A DNA stretch of 64,000 nt from Floridanema aerugineum (lineage in GTDB: Bacteria; Cyanobacteriota; Cyanobacteriia; Cyanobacteriales; Aerosakkonemataceae): the NCBI RefSeq assembly GCF_041929345.1, contig NZ_JBHFNQ010000170.1:1-64000 (forward strand). Reading direction: 5' to 3'. This document shows, in pieces, positions 16,401 to 23,530 of this stretch. Position 1 is the stretch's first letter. Each line of letters begins with the position of its first letter. Under the pieces are notes generated by a model. That model worked only from the letters and a program-made list of their open reading frames with translations. It did not search any database and had not been told where the DNA came from. Both the position numbers and the translations under genes were made by a program.

Positions 16401-17696
16401 GGCAGAAATAAAGAAAAAAATCTCCCAAAAAAAGAGGTGAAATTTTTCTATTCTTACACCAGTAAGGAAAACCTATCTTTCCGAAAAATTTGGCAGACAT
16501 TATTGCTAGCGTTGGTATTAGCAGGCGGTGGGGGCGTATTTTTATTTACGAATATTTACCACAAAAAAATTGTAGCTAATCAGCATCAACAGATTGCTTC
16601 TAGGGATAAACCATTACCCCAAAATCAAAACCAAAATCAGCACAATAACAACCAAGCTGATAATTCATTACTTGCACATTTAATTTCTGATAGCCGTGAA
16701 TCTATGGGTGTCCGAGGTCGAGGTTTAGGATTAGTTCCTAAAGTGGAAAAAACTAAACAAACAAGTCGTTTACAGCAACTTCATCAATTATTAATTGAAC
16801 CGATCGCTGATTTACTTCCCACAGATGCTAGTAAACCAGTAATTTTTATTCCCACTAAATCTCTGTTTTTTGTTCCTTTTCCAGCATTACAAGATCCAGA
16901 TGGCAAATATTTAATTGAAAAACACACAATTTTAACCGCCCCCTCAATTCAAGTCTTAGATTTAGCCCAGAAACGACGGCAAAAAATTCAACAATCCACC
17001 AATAAAGATATTTTGGTAGTTGGTAATCCTACTATGCCTGTTCTCGTTTCTGCGGATGGAAAACCACCAGAACAGCTACCACCTTTACCTGGTGCTGAAC
17101 AGGAAGCCCGTGCGATCGCATCCCTATTAAATACCAAACCAATTATCGGTTCAAATGCCACTGAACCAGTAGTTATGTCGCTAATGCTTAAAGCCCGAAT
17201 TATTCACATAGCAACTCACGGTTTACTCGATCCTATTTATAAATGGAGAGAATCGCCTGGTGCGATCGCTTTAGCTCCATTGCAAGATAACTCTACCATT
17301 TCGCTTCGTGATTTACAGGTTCCCTCTCCTCCTTCTATACCTAATAATGAACTAATTGATGGTTTTTTTATGCTTGATAATTACTTTTCTGTACCACCTT
17401 TAAATGCAGAATTGGTTGTTCTAAGTGCTTGTGATACAGGCAGAGGGCAACTTACAGAAGATGGTGTTGTTGGTTTATCTCGCTCTTTTATTACTGCTGG
17501 CGTTCCCAGTTTAATTGTCTCCCTTTGGGCTATACCAGATGCACCAACAGCATTTTTAATGACTGAATTTTATCGTAATTTTCAAAAGAATGGTGATAAA
17601 GCTCAAGCCTTGCGTCAAGCAATGTTGACTACTATGAAACAACATCCCGATCCAAGAGATTGGGCAGCTTTTACTTTAATTGGTGAAGCAAAATAG
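13455..17696 (+). CDS. Giant TPR-CHAT protease with a two-helix membrane insertion
   Basis: 1413 residues from ATG 13455 (a TTG three codons upstream is less likely). A signal peptide (LLALSTLLVTFSNFNFSFPT, then LAA) is followed by about 800 residues of degenerate TPR-like helical repeats with recurrent patterns such as LAKIANKYATLKQYDQALQV. The C-terminal CHAT domain has the catalytic His in HIATHGLLDP and Cys in LSACDTGRGQ, and ends PRDWAAFTLIGEA. Two hydrophobic helices (about 942-965 and 1016-1035) and a Gln/Asn-rich linker are inserted between the early CHAT strands (FIWVVKPTGEVAFRRVNLSF) and its core (LHQLLIEPIADLLPT). Other family members usually run straight through here. It is the last gene of the series and probably its main effector or receptor. 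Confidence 0.85.
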   Translation: MKLKIRLLALSTLLVTFSNFNFSFPTLAANPTTSPKCSKTPNFREEFANSKETELSDRYASSVIVQMLISTSLLNIERPTRNDSYGGKKFQQLYKILEQGVLVTNTIDNPRYKADSLTLLAAFYRAATENHRFKYPLSLSSNLNYSENLSRDLAEIQKLKKAFDIESLNLLHQSFQVTQGIKEPKKKIKILGKIASIYATLEQSEKAAQILTQIVEITNTIEDRNQRSIALYGVVENYVDPARILQMLPQSMRTQLYDFQEKPEQRINRLTNALEIANKIEVNDYKFNVLAKIANKYATLKQYDQALQVARNIEDISLKSEVLAQIVQSHAEVRLNWERSVNQNFRIAGIETEPESNNELLTKVFQVINAVKDVHSKDIILGEVACGYVDASKDIELSIYLYENKWVTAFADVSDLIDQALTIANNIENPDIKSKTLALMAFKVSNLSFGFFGNSEVKKQLVKQLKNRSLIIAHNIPDSEIKYKTLGVIAFNTAKSSMELSQPITTNKKSVKGLDGEIFTIVDQIKNNYIKSEVLAEIALDFTKERYTGSMLKKYSQALEIVNNIQLISITNRTLSKIAENYVNRIRNSKQNTEQKDEYLGLLSQTLQIAKNPTYEKALRPMIADLYLEVGEIDRAFQLVNAMDYHEIKFKLLAKVATQKAIAGETQTADSIFAKMLQIAETKKDTYQKASALYTIATAYRNSERYEEASKIITQANFLVKNIQNIPLTKTRKNSDNIFTIFYPSFKNPLSRNNNNQNFTDIESHNLLFQIDRFISELNLSGEYQPAKHYNHNLQSLIAESKYEEALELVQQSRARVLVDLMNRPSSLLSYTPEYFEQLKAHPTPPPPKIDQIRKIAKERQATLVEYAIVYRDNQSQNVTQNSESELFIWVVKPTGEVAFRRVNLSFFSQQNIWLAQLASNPQLFVRGLMQELNVNVQKIHPVFITIIILSLGSIIGIVILYLRLLFSRKAPLNRLVNFPKIGRNKEKNLPKKEVKFFYSYTSKENLSFRKIWQTLLLALVLAGGGGVFLFTNIYHKKIVANQHQQIASRDKPLPQNQNQNQHNNNQADNSLLAHLISDSRESMGVRGRGLGLVPKVEKTKQTSRLQQLHQLLIEPIADLLPTDASKPVIFIPTKSLFFVPFPALQDPDGKYLIEKHTILTAPSIQVLDLAQKRRQKIQQSTNKDILVVGNPTMPVLVSADGKPPEQLPPLPGAEQEARAIASLLNTKPIIGSNATEPVVMSLMLKARIIHIATHGLLDPIYKWRESPGAIALAPLQDNSTISLRDLQVPSPPSIPNNELIDGFFMLDNYFSVPPLNAELVVLSACDTGRGQLTEDGVVGLSRSFITAGVPSLIVSLWAIPDAPTAFLMTEFYRNFQKNGDKAQALRQAMLTTMKQHPDPRDWAAFTLIGEAK

Positions 17697-18038
17697 GTTC
17701 TCTCCTACTTGTGGTAAAAAACCCTGGTATGGGGGATTAGGGACTAGGTACTGGGGACTGGAATTCTTGATGGAGCAAACGCTTTATTTAATTAGGTTTA
17801 CTTATCACCATAGGTACAAGAAACAATGAATGCAATTTTTTCTATAAATTGTGCTACCAATAAATAAAATATTTTGCTTGCTTTATGAAATATTGCAATC
17901 TTTAAAAGATAAAACTGAAAGTTTAGCCCAAATCTTGCATAGCTGGTATCACTTCAGAACTATCAATCATTAGTTAACAAAGCTGCACTGCTTTACTTAA
18001 CTTGCTGTTGAAGTTACATTCGTGAAACCAAAAAAACT
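17697..18038. other. Intergenic region with degenerate GGGGACT-type tandem repeats
   Basis: No gene seen. At 17731-17761 there is a degenerate tandem run (GGGGGATTAGGGACTAGGTA, then CTGGGGACTGG), a type common after genes in filamentous cyanobacteria. The rest is AT-rich and without clear structure. It separates the protease module from a small membrane protein gene. Confidence 0.5.
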
Positions 18039-18368
18039 ATGTGTAAACCTTCGCCCAAACGTTTGATAGCTGCAATAGTAATTTTCGCAGTTGGAGCTTT
18101 CTGTGTAACCTGCTTCCCAGCTAGGATGCGGTATTTGATATTCGCACTTATGTTAACTTTTTTCTTAGTTCAATACTTAATTCAAGAGTATTCAAACACA
18201 GGTTCAGGTAGAGAAAGGCGGCTTTATGAAAAACTGCTGCAAAAAAGCCGAGGCGATCGCCAATTAGTAGAAAGATTAATCGAGTACGAACGACGACGCA
18301 GCCCAAATTCTAGCCGCACTGACCTTTTGCAAACTGCTATCTATCGTTGGGAACGCGATCGTAGATAA
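18039..18368 (+). CDS. Small membrane protein of unknown function
   Basis: 109 residues. Two hydrophobic stretches (about 9-25 and 30-48: RLIAAIVIFAVGAFCVTCFP and MRYLIFALMLTFFLVQYLI) are followed by a highly charged helical tail (GRERRLYEKLLQKSRGDRQL and LIEYERRRSPNSSRTDLLQT) that contains a HIP1-encoded GDRQ. The hydrophobic hairpin plus Arg-rich cytoplasmic tail is common among cyanobacterial conserved hypotheticals. It converges with the FGE-like gene at 18475 and belongs to neither neighbouring operon. I do not recognise the family. The start is the first ATG, without a strong Shine-Dalgarno. Confidence 0.55.
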   Translation: MCKPSPKRLIAAIVIFAVGAFCVTCFPARMRYLIFALMLTFFLVQYLIQEYSNTGSGRERRLYEKLLQKSRGDRQLVERLIEYERRRSPNSSRTDLLQTAIYRWERDRR

Positions 18369-18474
18369 GGATTTCGGTTTTTGAGATTATGATGATATGC
18401 TTAATGCGGGAATGTGCGATCGCGATCAAGCTGCAGTGGAAAGAGTAAAGAAAAAAGTATAAAAGCTATTAAGT

Positions 18475-19311
18475 CTACCCCGCAGTACAGACAACTCGAA
18501 AACCACCATTGCCGCTTTTGTGTCCTGGCGCATTACCCACACGACAAGCCGAACGGCAGTAGTCAGGATAGGAGTACCACGAACTACCACGTCGCACTTT
18601 CTCAAAATGATAATCATTATCACGATCATTTTGTTGTTCTTCTACCCAAGCACTGCCATCATCAGGTGCGCCTTCGTAATTATTATGCCAATGGTCAGCA
18701 CACCACTCCCAGACATTTCCGTGCATATCAAATAGCCCGAAAGCATTAGCAACTTTAAAAGTGCCTACAGGTGTTGTTTCCTGGCGATAAATTCCTTTTG
18801 GGCCTCGACCATAAGAGCCAATTTTATCATTTGTACCGTTGTAATTAGCTAAATCTGTGGTAATCGTCTCGCCAAAGTGAAACGGAGTAGTTGTTCCGGC
18901 ACGGCAAGCATATTCCCATTCGGCTTCGCTGGGTAAACGATATTTTCGTTTTGTTTTCTCAGTAAGTCGATCGCAAAATTCCACCGCATCTAACCAAGAT
19001 ATCCGCTCTACGGGGCGATTAGAACCTTTAAAGTGAGATGGATCTAGATTAAGCTCTTGTTTGATTGGAGATAATTCTGCTATTGCTTTCCACTGTGCTT
19101 GGGTAATTGGGTATTTGCCTATAAAAAAGGGCTTAATAGTTACTAGGTGCTGAGGGCTTTCATTGTCGCTTCTTCCAAGCTCATATTCTGGAGAACCCAT
19201 CATAAAGCTACCACCTGGAATCAACACCATGTCTAGTTCAACTCCAGCACCCAAGTCTTCCACAAAATATTCTGCTTCATGCTGTAAGTAGCTAATTACT
19301 ATTTTTGGCAT
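18475..19311 (-). CDS. Stand-alone FGE-sulfatase-like protein, copy A (putative DGR target)
   Basis: 278 residues forming one formylglycine-generating-enzyme-like (C-type-lectin fold) domain: MVLIPGGSFMMGS, ERISWLDAVEFCDRL, YRLPSEAEWEYACRAG, NAFGLFDMHGNVWEWCAD, then RRGSSWYSYPDYCRSACR and GGFRVVC. Real FGE needs a redox cysteine pair; only the second (CRSA) is conserved, so a binding role is more likely than catalysis. It is nearly identical to copy B over the first 200 residues but quite different over the last 60. It is the last gene of the VMAP operon, and copies A and B share flanking sequence, so they arose by tandem duplication. The C-terminal variable stretch is at 18505-18577. Confidence 0.8.
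   Translation of the reverse strand: MPKIVISYLQHEAEYFVEDLGAGVELDMVLIPGGSFMMGSPEYELGRSDNESPQHLVTIKPFFIGKYPITQAQWKAIAELSPIKQELNLDPSHFKGSNRPVERISWLDAVEFCDRLTEKTKRKYRLPSEAEWEYACRAGTTTPFHFGETITTDLANYNGTNDKIGSYGRGPKGIYRQETTPVGTFKVANAFGLFDMHGNVWEWCADHWHNNYEGAPDDGSAWVEEQQNDRDNDYHFEKVRRGSSWYSYPDYCRSACRVGNAPGHKSGNGGFRVVCTAG
18505..18577 (-). other. Putative DGR variable region, copy A
   Basis: Codes for the part between RRGSSW and GGFRVV: YSYPDYCRSACRVGNAPGHK then SGNG. Compared with copies B and C it differs at the same surface positions, but its fixed positions also differ somewhat, so it is the most diverged of the three. Confidence 0.45.
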
Positions 19312-19494
19312 TTGTGCTTACCTGCTCGCAAAGCGAGATTTTCTTTGTTCGCTGTACTATTCCCTGTTCCCTTGTCGATGAATATAGTTGGTATTTTGCT
19401 GATTTTGGAAAAAAATCTTTAACCGCCTACAGCGGAAGGAAAAAGGAAAAAGAAAAAAGGGTAAAGGGCAAGACGATTAAAATATAAAGAAGCT

Positions 19495-20322
19495 CTAAGT
19501 CCACGCCGCTGCACAGACAACTCGAAAACCGATATTGAAGTCGTTGTAGCCCGGAACGAGGTTGATGCGAACCGCCGAACGGCAAACTTCAGGATTGACG
19601 TACCACGAACCACCGCGCAGCAGCCGATAAATTTGAGATTCATTCTGATTCTGATTCGGCTGATCAATCCAAGCACTGCCATCATTAGGCGCACCTTCGT
19701 AATTATCATGCCAGCGATCGGCACACCATTCCCAGACATTGCCGTGCATATCATATAATCCAAAGGCGTTAGCTACTCCAAAACTACCGCAGGGTGTTGT
19801 TTCCCCACGAGTAACTCCCTTTGAACCAGCGCCGTAAGTATAGTTGCCATTATAGTTAGCAAAATCTCTGGAAATTGTTTCGCCAAAGTGAAACGGTGTA
19901 GTTGTTTCGGCACGGCAAGCATATTCCCACTCAGCTTCGCTGGGTAGGCGATATTTTCGTTTTGTTTTCTCAGTAAGCCGATCGCAAAATTCCACCGCAT
20001 CTAACCAAGATATCCGCTCTACGGGGCGATTAGCACCTTTAAAGTGAGATGGATCTAGGTTAAGCTCTTGTTTGATTGGAGGTAATACTGCTACTGCTTT
20101 CCATTGCGCTTGGGTAATTGGGTATTTGCCCATAAAAAAGGGCTTAATAGTTACTAGGTGCTGAGGGCTTTCATTGTCGCTTCTTCCAAGCTCATATTCT
20201 GGAGAACCCATCATAAAGCTACCACCTGGAATCAACACCATGTCTAGTTCAACTCCAGCACCCAATTTTTCCACAAAATATTCTGCTTCATGCTGTAAGT
20301 AGCTAATTACTATTTTTGGCAT
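19495..20322 (-). CDS. Stand-alone FGE-sulfatase-like protein, copy B (putative DGR target)
   Basis: 275 residues with the same domain as copy A: MVLIPGGSFMMGSPEYELGR, ERISWLDAVEFCDRL, NAFGLYDMHGNVWEWCAD, and the end IYRLLRGGSWYVNPEVCRSA, then GFRVVCAAAWT. The last block shares its frame and third codon positions with the FGE domain of the 972-residue neighbour while first and second positions vary (see the variable-region entries). The upstream 180-290 bp resemble those of copy A, including GCACAAATGCCAAAAATAGT around the start. It lies 287 bp after the SAV_2336-FGE gene on the same strand. It is probably a soluble ligand-binding partner or effector of the VMAP system. Confidence 0.82.
   Translation of the reverse strand: MPKIVISYLQHEAEYFVEKLGAGVELDMVLIPGGSFMMGSPEYELGRSDNESPQHLVTIKPFFMGKYPITQAQWKAVAVLPPIKQELNLDPSHFKGANRPVERISWLDAVEFCDRLTEKTKRKYRLPSEAEWEYACRAETTTPFHFGETISRDFANYNGNYTYGAGSKGVTRGETTPCGSFGVANAFGLYDMHGNVWEWCADRWHDNYEGAPNDGSAWIDQPNQNQNESQIYRLLRGGSWYVNPEVCRSAVRINLVPGYNDFNIGFRVVCAAAWT
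19531..19603 (-). other. Putative DGR variable region, copy B
   Basis: Codes for YVNPEVCRSAVRINLVPGYN then DFNI between GGSW and GFRVV. In a hand alignment with copy C, 13 codons differ and 21 of 22 base differences fall at first or second codon positions, while intervening codons (CCT GAA, TGC CGT TCG GCG, CCG GGC) are identical. This is the pattern left by adenine mutagenesis of AAY codons in DGR variable repeats. Confidence 0.6.
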
Positions 20323-20483
20323 TTGTGCTTACCTGCTCGATCGGCAAAACTTTCTTTCTTCGGTTTCCGATTCCCTGTTCTCTTGTTAATGAATATAATT
20401 AGTAATTTGCTCATTTTTGCAAAAAATTTTAACCGCCTACAGCACAAGCAAAAAGGAAAAAAAAGGGTAAAGGGTAAGCTCAG

Positions 20484-20578
20484 ATCTTGCACTCAAAGGA
20501 GGTGGAACCTCCTTTGTCCTCGTTCCATTTGTTCAACCTGGGAACGAAGAATAGAGGCTCTGCTCAGGAGTGCAAGAT
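20484..20578. repeat. Nested inverted-repeat structure just downstream of the copy C variable region
   Basis: An outer 11-bp perfect inverted repeat (ATCTTGCACTC at 20484-20494 with its complement at 20568-20578) encloses a 9-bp perfect hairpin (AAAGGAGGT / ACCTCCTTT, 20495-20515, 3-nt loop) and a 7-bp hairpin (TCGTTCC / GGAACGA, 20520-20547). It starts about 30 bp past the stop of the SAV_2336-FGE gene. In the Bordetella phage DGR a DNA hairpin next to the variable repeat aids target recognition; here it could play that role, or be a terminator or a mobile repeat. Confidence 0.6.
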
Positions 20579-20609
20579 ATAAGTAAGAGGATTAAAGTAT
20601 AAAGAGGCT

Positions 20610-23528
20610 CTAAGTCCACGCCGCAGCACAGACAACACGAAAACCGAGATAGTCGAAGTTGTTGCCCGGAAGCTTGCAGTAGCGAACCGCCGAACGGCAA
20701 TTTTCAGGAAAGTAGTTCCACGAACCACCGCGCAGCAGCCGATAAATTTGAAAATCAAATTCATTCTGATTACGCTCATTAATCCAAGCACTGCCATCAT
20801 TAGGCGCTCCTTGATAATTGGGATGCCAGCGATCGGCACACCATTCCCAGACATTGCCGTGCATATCATACAATCCAAAGGCGTTAGCTACACCAAAGCT
20901 ACCCACAGGCGTTGTTTCCCCACGAGTAACTCCCTTTGAACCAGCGCCGTAAGTATAGTTGCCATTATAGTTAGCAAAATCTGTGGTAATTGTTTCGCCA
21001 AAGTGAAACGGAGTAGTTGTTCCAGCACGGCAAGCATATTCCCACTCGGCTTCGCTAGGTAAGCGGTAGGGTTTTTTAGTGTGTTGGGAGAGGCGATCGC
21101 AAAATTCCACCGCATCTAACCAAGATATCCGCTCTACTGGGCGATTTGTGCCTTTAAAATGAGATGGATCTGGATCTAACTCCCGATTCACCTGGGGTAA
21201 CTGAGCTACAAATTGCCACTGTGCTTGGGTAACAGTATATTTAGCCATAAAAAATGGTTGTAGTGTTACTTTATGCTGGGGACTTTCATCATCTTGACGT
21301 TTCAATTCCTCTGGTGGAGAACCCATTATAAAGCTGCCACCAGGAATTAACATCATTTCTATTTGAATATCCTTACTTAACCTTTCAATAAAGCCTGTAG
21401 CTTTTTGAGGATAACTGCGTATAGTTAGTCGAGAACGAGTAGCCCATTGATTGATGATGTTTTTAGCATCTGATTTATTGACTTTTTCACCAACTATTTC
21501 CTTTAAAATTTGCCAGAGTTCTTCACTAACACGATCCTTTAGATTTTCCTGAGATTCTGAATAATTTGCTGATTCTGTAACTAGGTTATAAATTTGCTCA
21601 TAAGTCAAATTTTCTAAGGCTCCATTTAACACTTGCTGTTCAATATCAATTAAGTGTTCTGCTATTTCATTGACTACTGCTTCATCAACTATTTCTAAAA
21701 TATTATTGGATAAGGTTGCAGCTTGATTAAATTCTATAAATACTACTTCAAAATCAAAAGTTTGGGGATCTATGGAATCATCTATAAAAGTGATAGTTGC
21801 AACTTCAAAATTAAACTTTTGTAGTGGGGGAAATTCAGCCAGCCAATTTGTTACCTCAGCTGGCGATACTGGCTCAGAGATAACTTGTTTTTGAGAAGCA
21901 GATTCAACGAGTTGAGCATACTCACCTCCTAACCTTTGCAATACTTCACGAGTGATGCGTGCAAAAGGAATTATTTCCCCTCGAATCGATTCATCCCAAG
22001 CAGAATCAGCAGCCAAAAATGCTGTAAAATCGTGCAGTGCTAAACCTGTTTTTTCAGCTACGAATTCAGTTAATTGTTCTAACACTGTTTCAGTTTCAGA
22101 AATCGGAGTTGCGTCAATTAAACATTCTCGCACTCCCTCAACAAAATCATAAGTTTTATTAGTAGCATTATTTGATTCTACTGCACGCAATAACCCACTC
22201 ATAAATACTTCTGCCAAATGTACTGGACTTGATTCTGGCAACATTTGACGCTGAATCATATAAACTACAGGTAAGCTAACAGGGGCTGCTGCCATTAAAC
22301 CAGCTAACCGACGTGCTGTTAATGATGCCGTTGCCCAAAAATGTTTAACTCGCGTTTGGGCTGTAACTGAAGTTTGCAGAGTTTCCGCTGCCATTTCTGC
22401 TTGAATTTCTAATAGCGGATCGTCCAAAATTACGCCAACAGTTTGCGTTTGTCCGCTACCTGCAATTACTTTCGCCCACTGTTTGAGAGGTTTTGGTTCT
22501 AGAGTAACAATTGGTAAGGTAAGTTGAGTTTGACGATCGATCTCTAACCAACTAGGTATTTCCCCGGTTTCTAACTGTGAATTAGGAATAGCTGGAGCTT
22601 GCGATCGCATATTAACAAATATTCCCGCTCCTAATGCACTCCGACTCCAAAGGTGTTGAGGTAACAGTTGTAGAAGTGTTAAAGGGCTATTTTTAGCCCA
22701 TAAATCTAGGATACTTTTTATATGGTTTGTTTGTTTTTGTGGGTGCGATCGCCAAGTCGAAGAAACGCAATCACTCACTACTAAAATTAATCGCCTTCCC
22801 GATGGATCTAGCAACTCTTTAAAACTGCGCGGACGTTGTTCGCTAGTTGTCCGTTCTCCCGCAAAAAGTTGTAATTTTCCCGTATTATCTGCTTGTAAAT
22901 GCCAAGAACGAACATTCCGAAAAGTACCATGCTGTTCGATTAATTGCTGAAATTCTCGAATAGTTTGTTGCCAAATCGGAAAAGAGTCATTTTTTTCAAT
23001 AACAATTGCTAATTCTAACCAACGTTCAGGCGCAGGTTTTAATACTGGAGCCCAAACATTTTCTTGAGTAATTTGAATAGCTTGGGCAATTTCAATCGCT
23101 GTTGCTTCTTCATCAATAATTTTATCAGTTTGAGATAGTACTTTTCGTCTTAAAGGACGTAGCGATCGCGCCAGTTCCAATTTATTTGGTAAAGCTTCCG
23201 CAGTCGGTGCACGAAACGATCGCACCGGAAAATAATCTGCATCTTCAGAACTTTTCTCAGGCCAAGAAGTGTAAGCCGAAACTGTTGGTTGATAAGTTGA
23301 AAGATTGGTATAAGGTATAATTGAAGAAATGGTTTGAATAGGTGGATAACGATCATTTTGAGGGGTTACTTCTGTTGATTCAGGTGTGGAAGTGGACGCA
23401 GGTGAAACCTTACTAAGTTGTACTGCTAACCACAGTATGTCTGCAATGTCGATCGCATCAATATCCAGTTTGGCTTGTTTTAACCAACCGGAAAATTCGC
23501 CAATACTTGTAGAGGAATTTTTAGACAT
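20610..23528 (-). CDS. SAV_2336/vWA-like protein fused to a C-terminal FGE-like domain (VMAP system, putative DGR target)
   Basis: 972 residues. Residues about 1-420 match SAV_2336 N-terminal-type proteins: an initial helical segment (LDIDAIDIADILWLAVQL), then a vWA-like Rossmann part (WLELAIVIEKNDSFPIWQQT, GRRLILVVSDCVSSTWRS, LLQLLPQHLWSRSALG). A helical middle (about 420-710) leads to an FGE-like domain from about 725 (MMLIPGGSFIMGS, RISWLDAVEFCDRL, DMHGNVWEWCAD) ending GGSWNYFPENCRSAVRYCKL and GFRVVCAAAWT. It starts 2 bp after the MoxR stop, so the two are coupled. In VMAP ternary systems a vWA-type protein works with MoxR and VMAP; here the FGE-like module would be the attached recognition or effector domain. 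Confidence 0.82.
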   Translation of the reverse strand: MSKNSSTSIGEFSGWLKQAKLDIDAIDIADILWLAVQLSKVSPASTSTPESTEVTPQNDRYPPIQTISSIIPYTNLSTYQPTVSAYTSWPEKSSEDADYFPVRSFRAPTAEALPNKLELARSLRPLRRKVLSQTDKIIDEEATAIEIAQAIQITQENVWAPVLKPAPERWLELAIVIEKNDSFPIWQQTIREFQQLIEQHGTFRNVRSWHLQADNTGKLQLFAGERTTSEQRPRSFKELLDPSGRRLILVVSDCVSSTWRSHPQKQTNHIKSILDLWAKNSPLTLLQLLPQHLWSRSALGAGIFVNMRSQAPAIPNSQLETGEIPSWLEIDRQTQLTLPIVTLEPKPLKQWAKVIAGSGQTQTVGVILDDPLLEIQAEMAAETLQTSVTAQTRVKHFWATASLTARRLAGLMAAAPVSLPVVYMIQRQMLPESSPVHLAEVFMSGLLRAVESNNATNKTYDFVEGVRECLIDATPISETETVLEQLTEFVAEKTGLALHDFTAFLAADSAWDESIRGEIIPFARITREVLQRLGGEYAQLVESASQKQVISEPVSPAEVTNWLAEFPPLQKFNFEVATITFIDDSIDPQTFDFEVVFIEFNQAATLSNNILEIVDEAVVNEIAEHLIDIEQQVLNGALENLTYEQIYNLVTESANYSESQENLKDRVSEELWQILKEIVGEKVNKSDAKNIINQWATRSRLTIRSYPQKATGFIERLSKDIQIEMMLIPGGSFIMGSPPEELKRQDDESPQHKVTLQPFFMAKYTVTQAQWQFVAQLPQVNRELDPDPSHFKGTNRPVERISWLDAVEFCDRLSQHTKKPYRLPSEAEWEYACRAGTTTPFHFGETITTDFANYNGNYTYGAGSKGVTRGETTPVGSFGVANAFGLYDMHGNVWEWCADRWHPNYQGAPNDGSAWINERNQNEFDFQIYRLLRGGSWNYFPENCRSAVRYCKLPGNNFDYLGFRVVCAAAWT
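20646..20718 (-). other. Putative DGR variable region, copy C
   Basis: Codes for NYFPENCRSAVRYCKLPGNN then FDYL between GGSW and GFRVV in the SAV_2336-FGE protein. It still contains several AAC/AAT codons, as expected near an adenine-rich template. Differences from copy B are nearly all at first and second codon positions. Confidence 0.6.
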
Positions 23529-23530
23529 TT

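Noticed and set aside
18475..23528. True formylglycine-generating enzymes
   Set aside because: The first redox cysteine of FGE falls in the variable stretch and is not conserved; no sulfatase gene is adjacent, so a binding fold is more likely.
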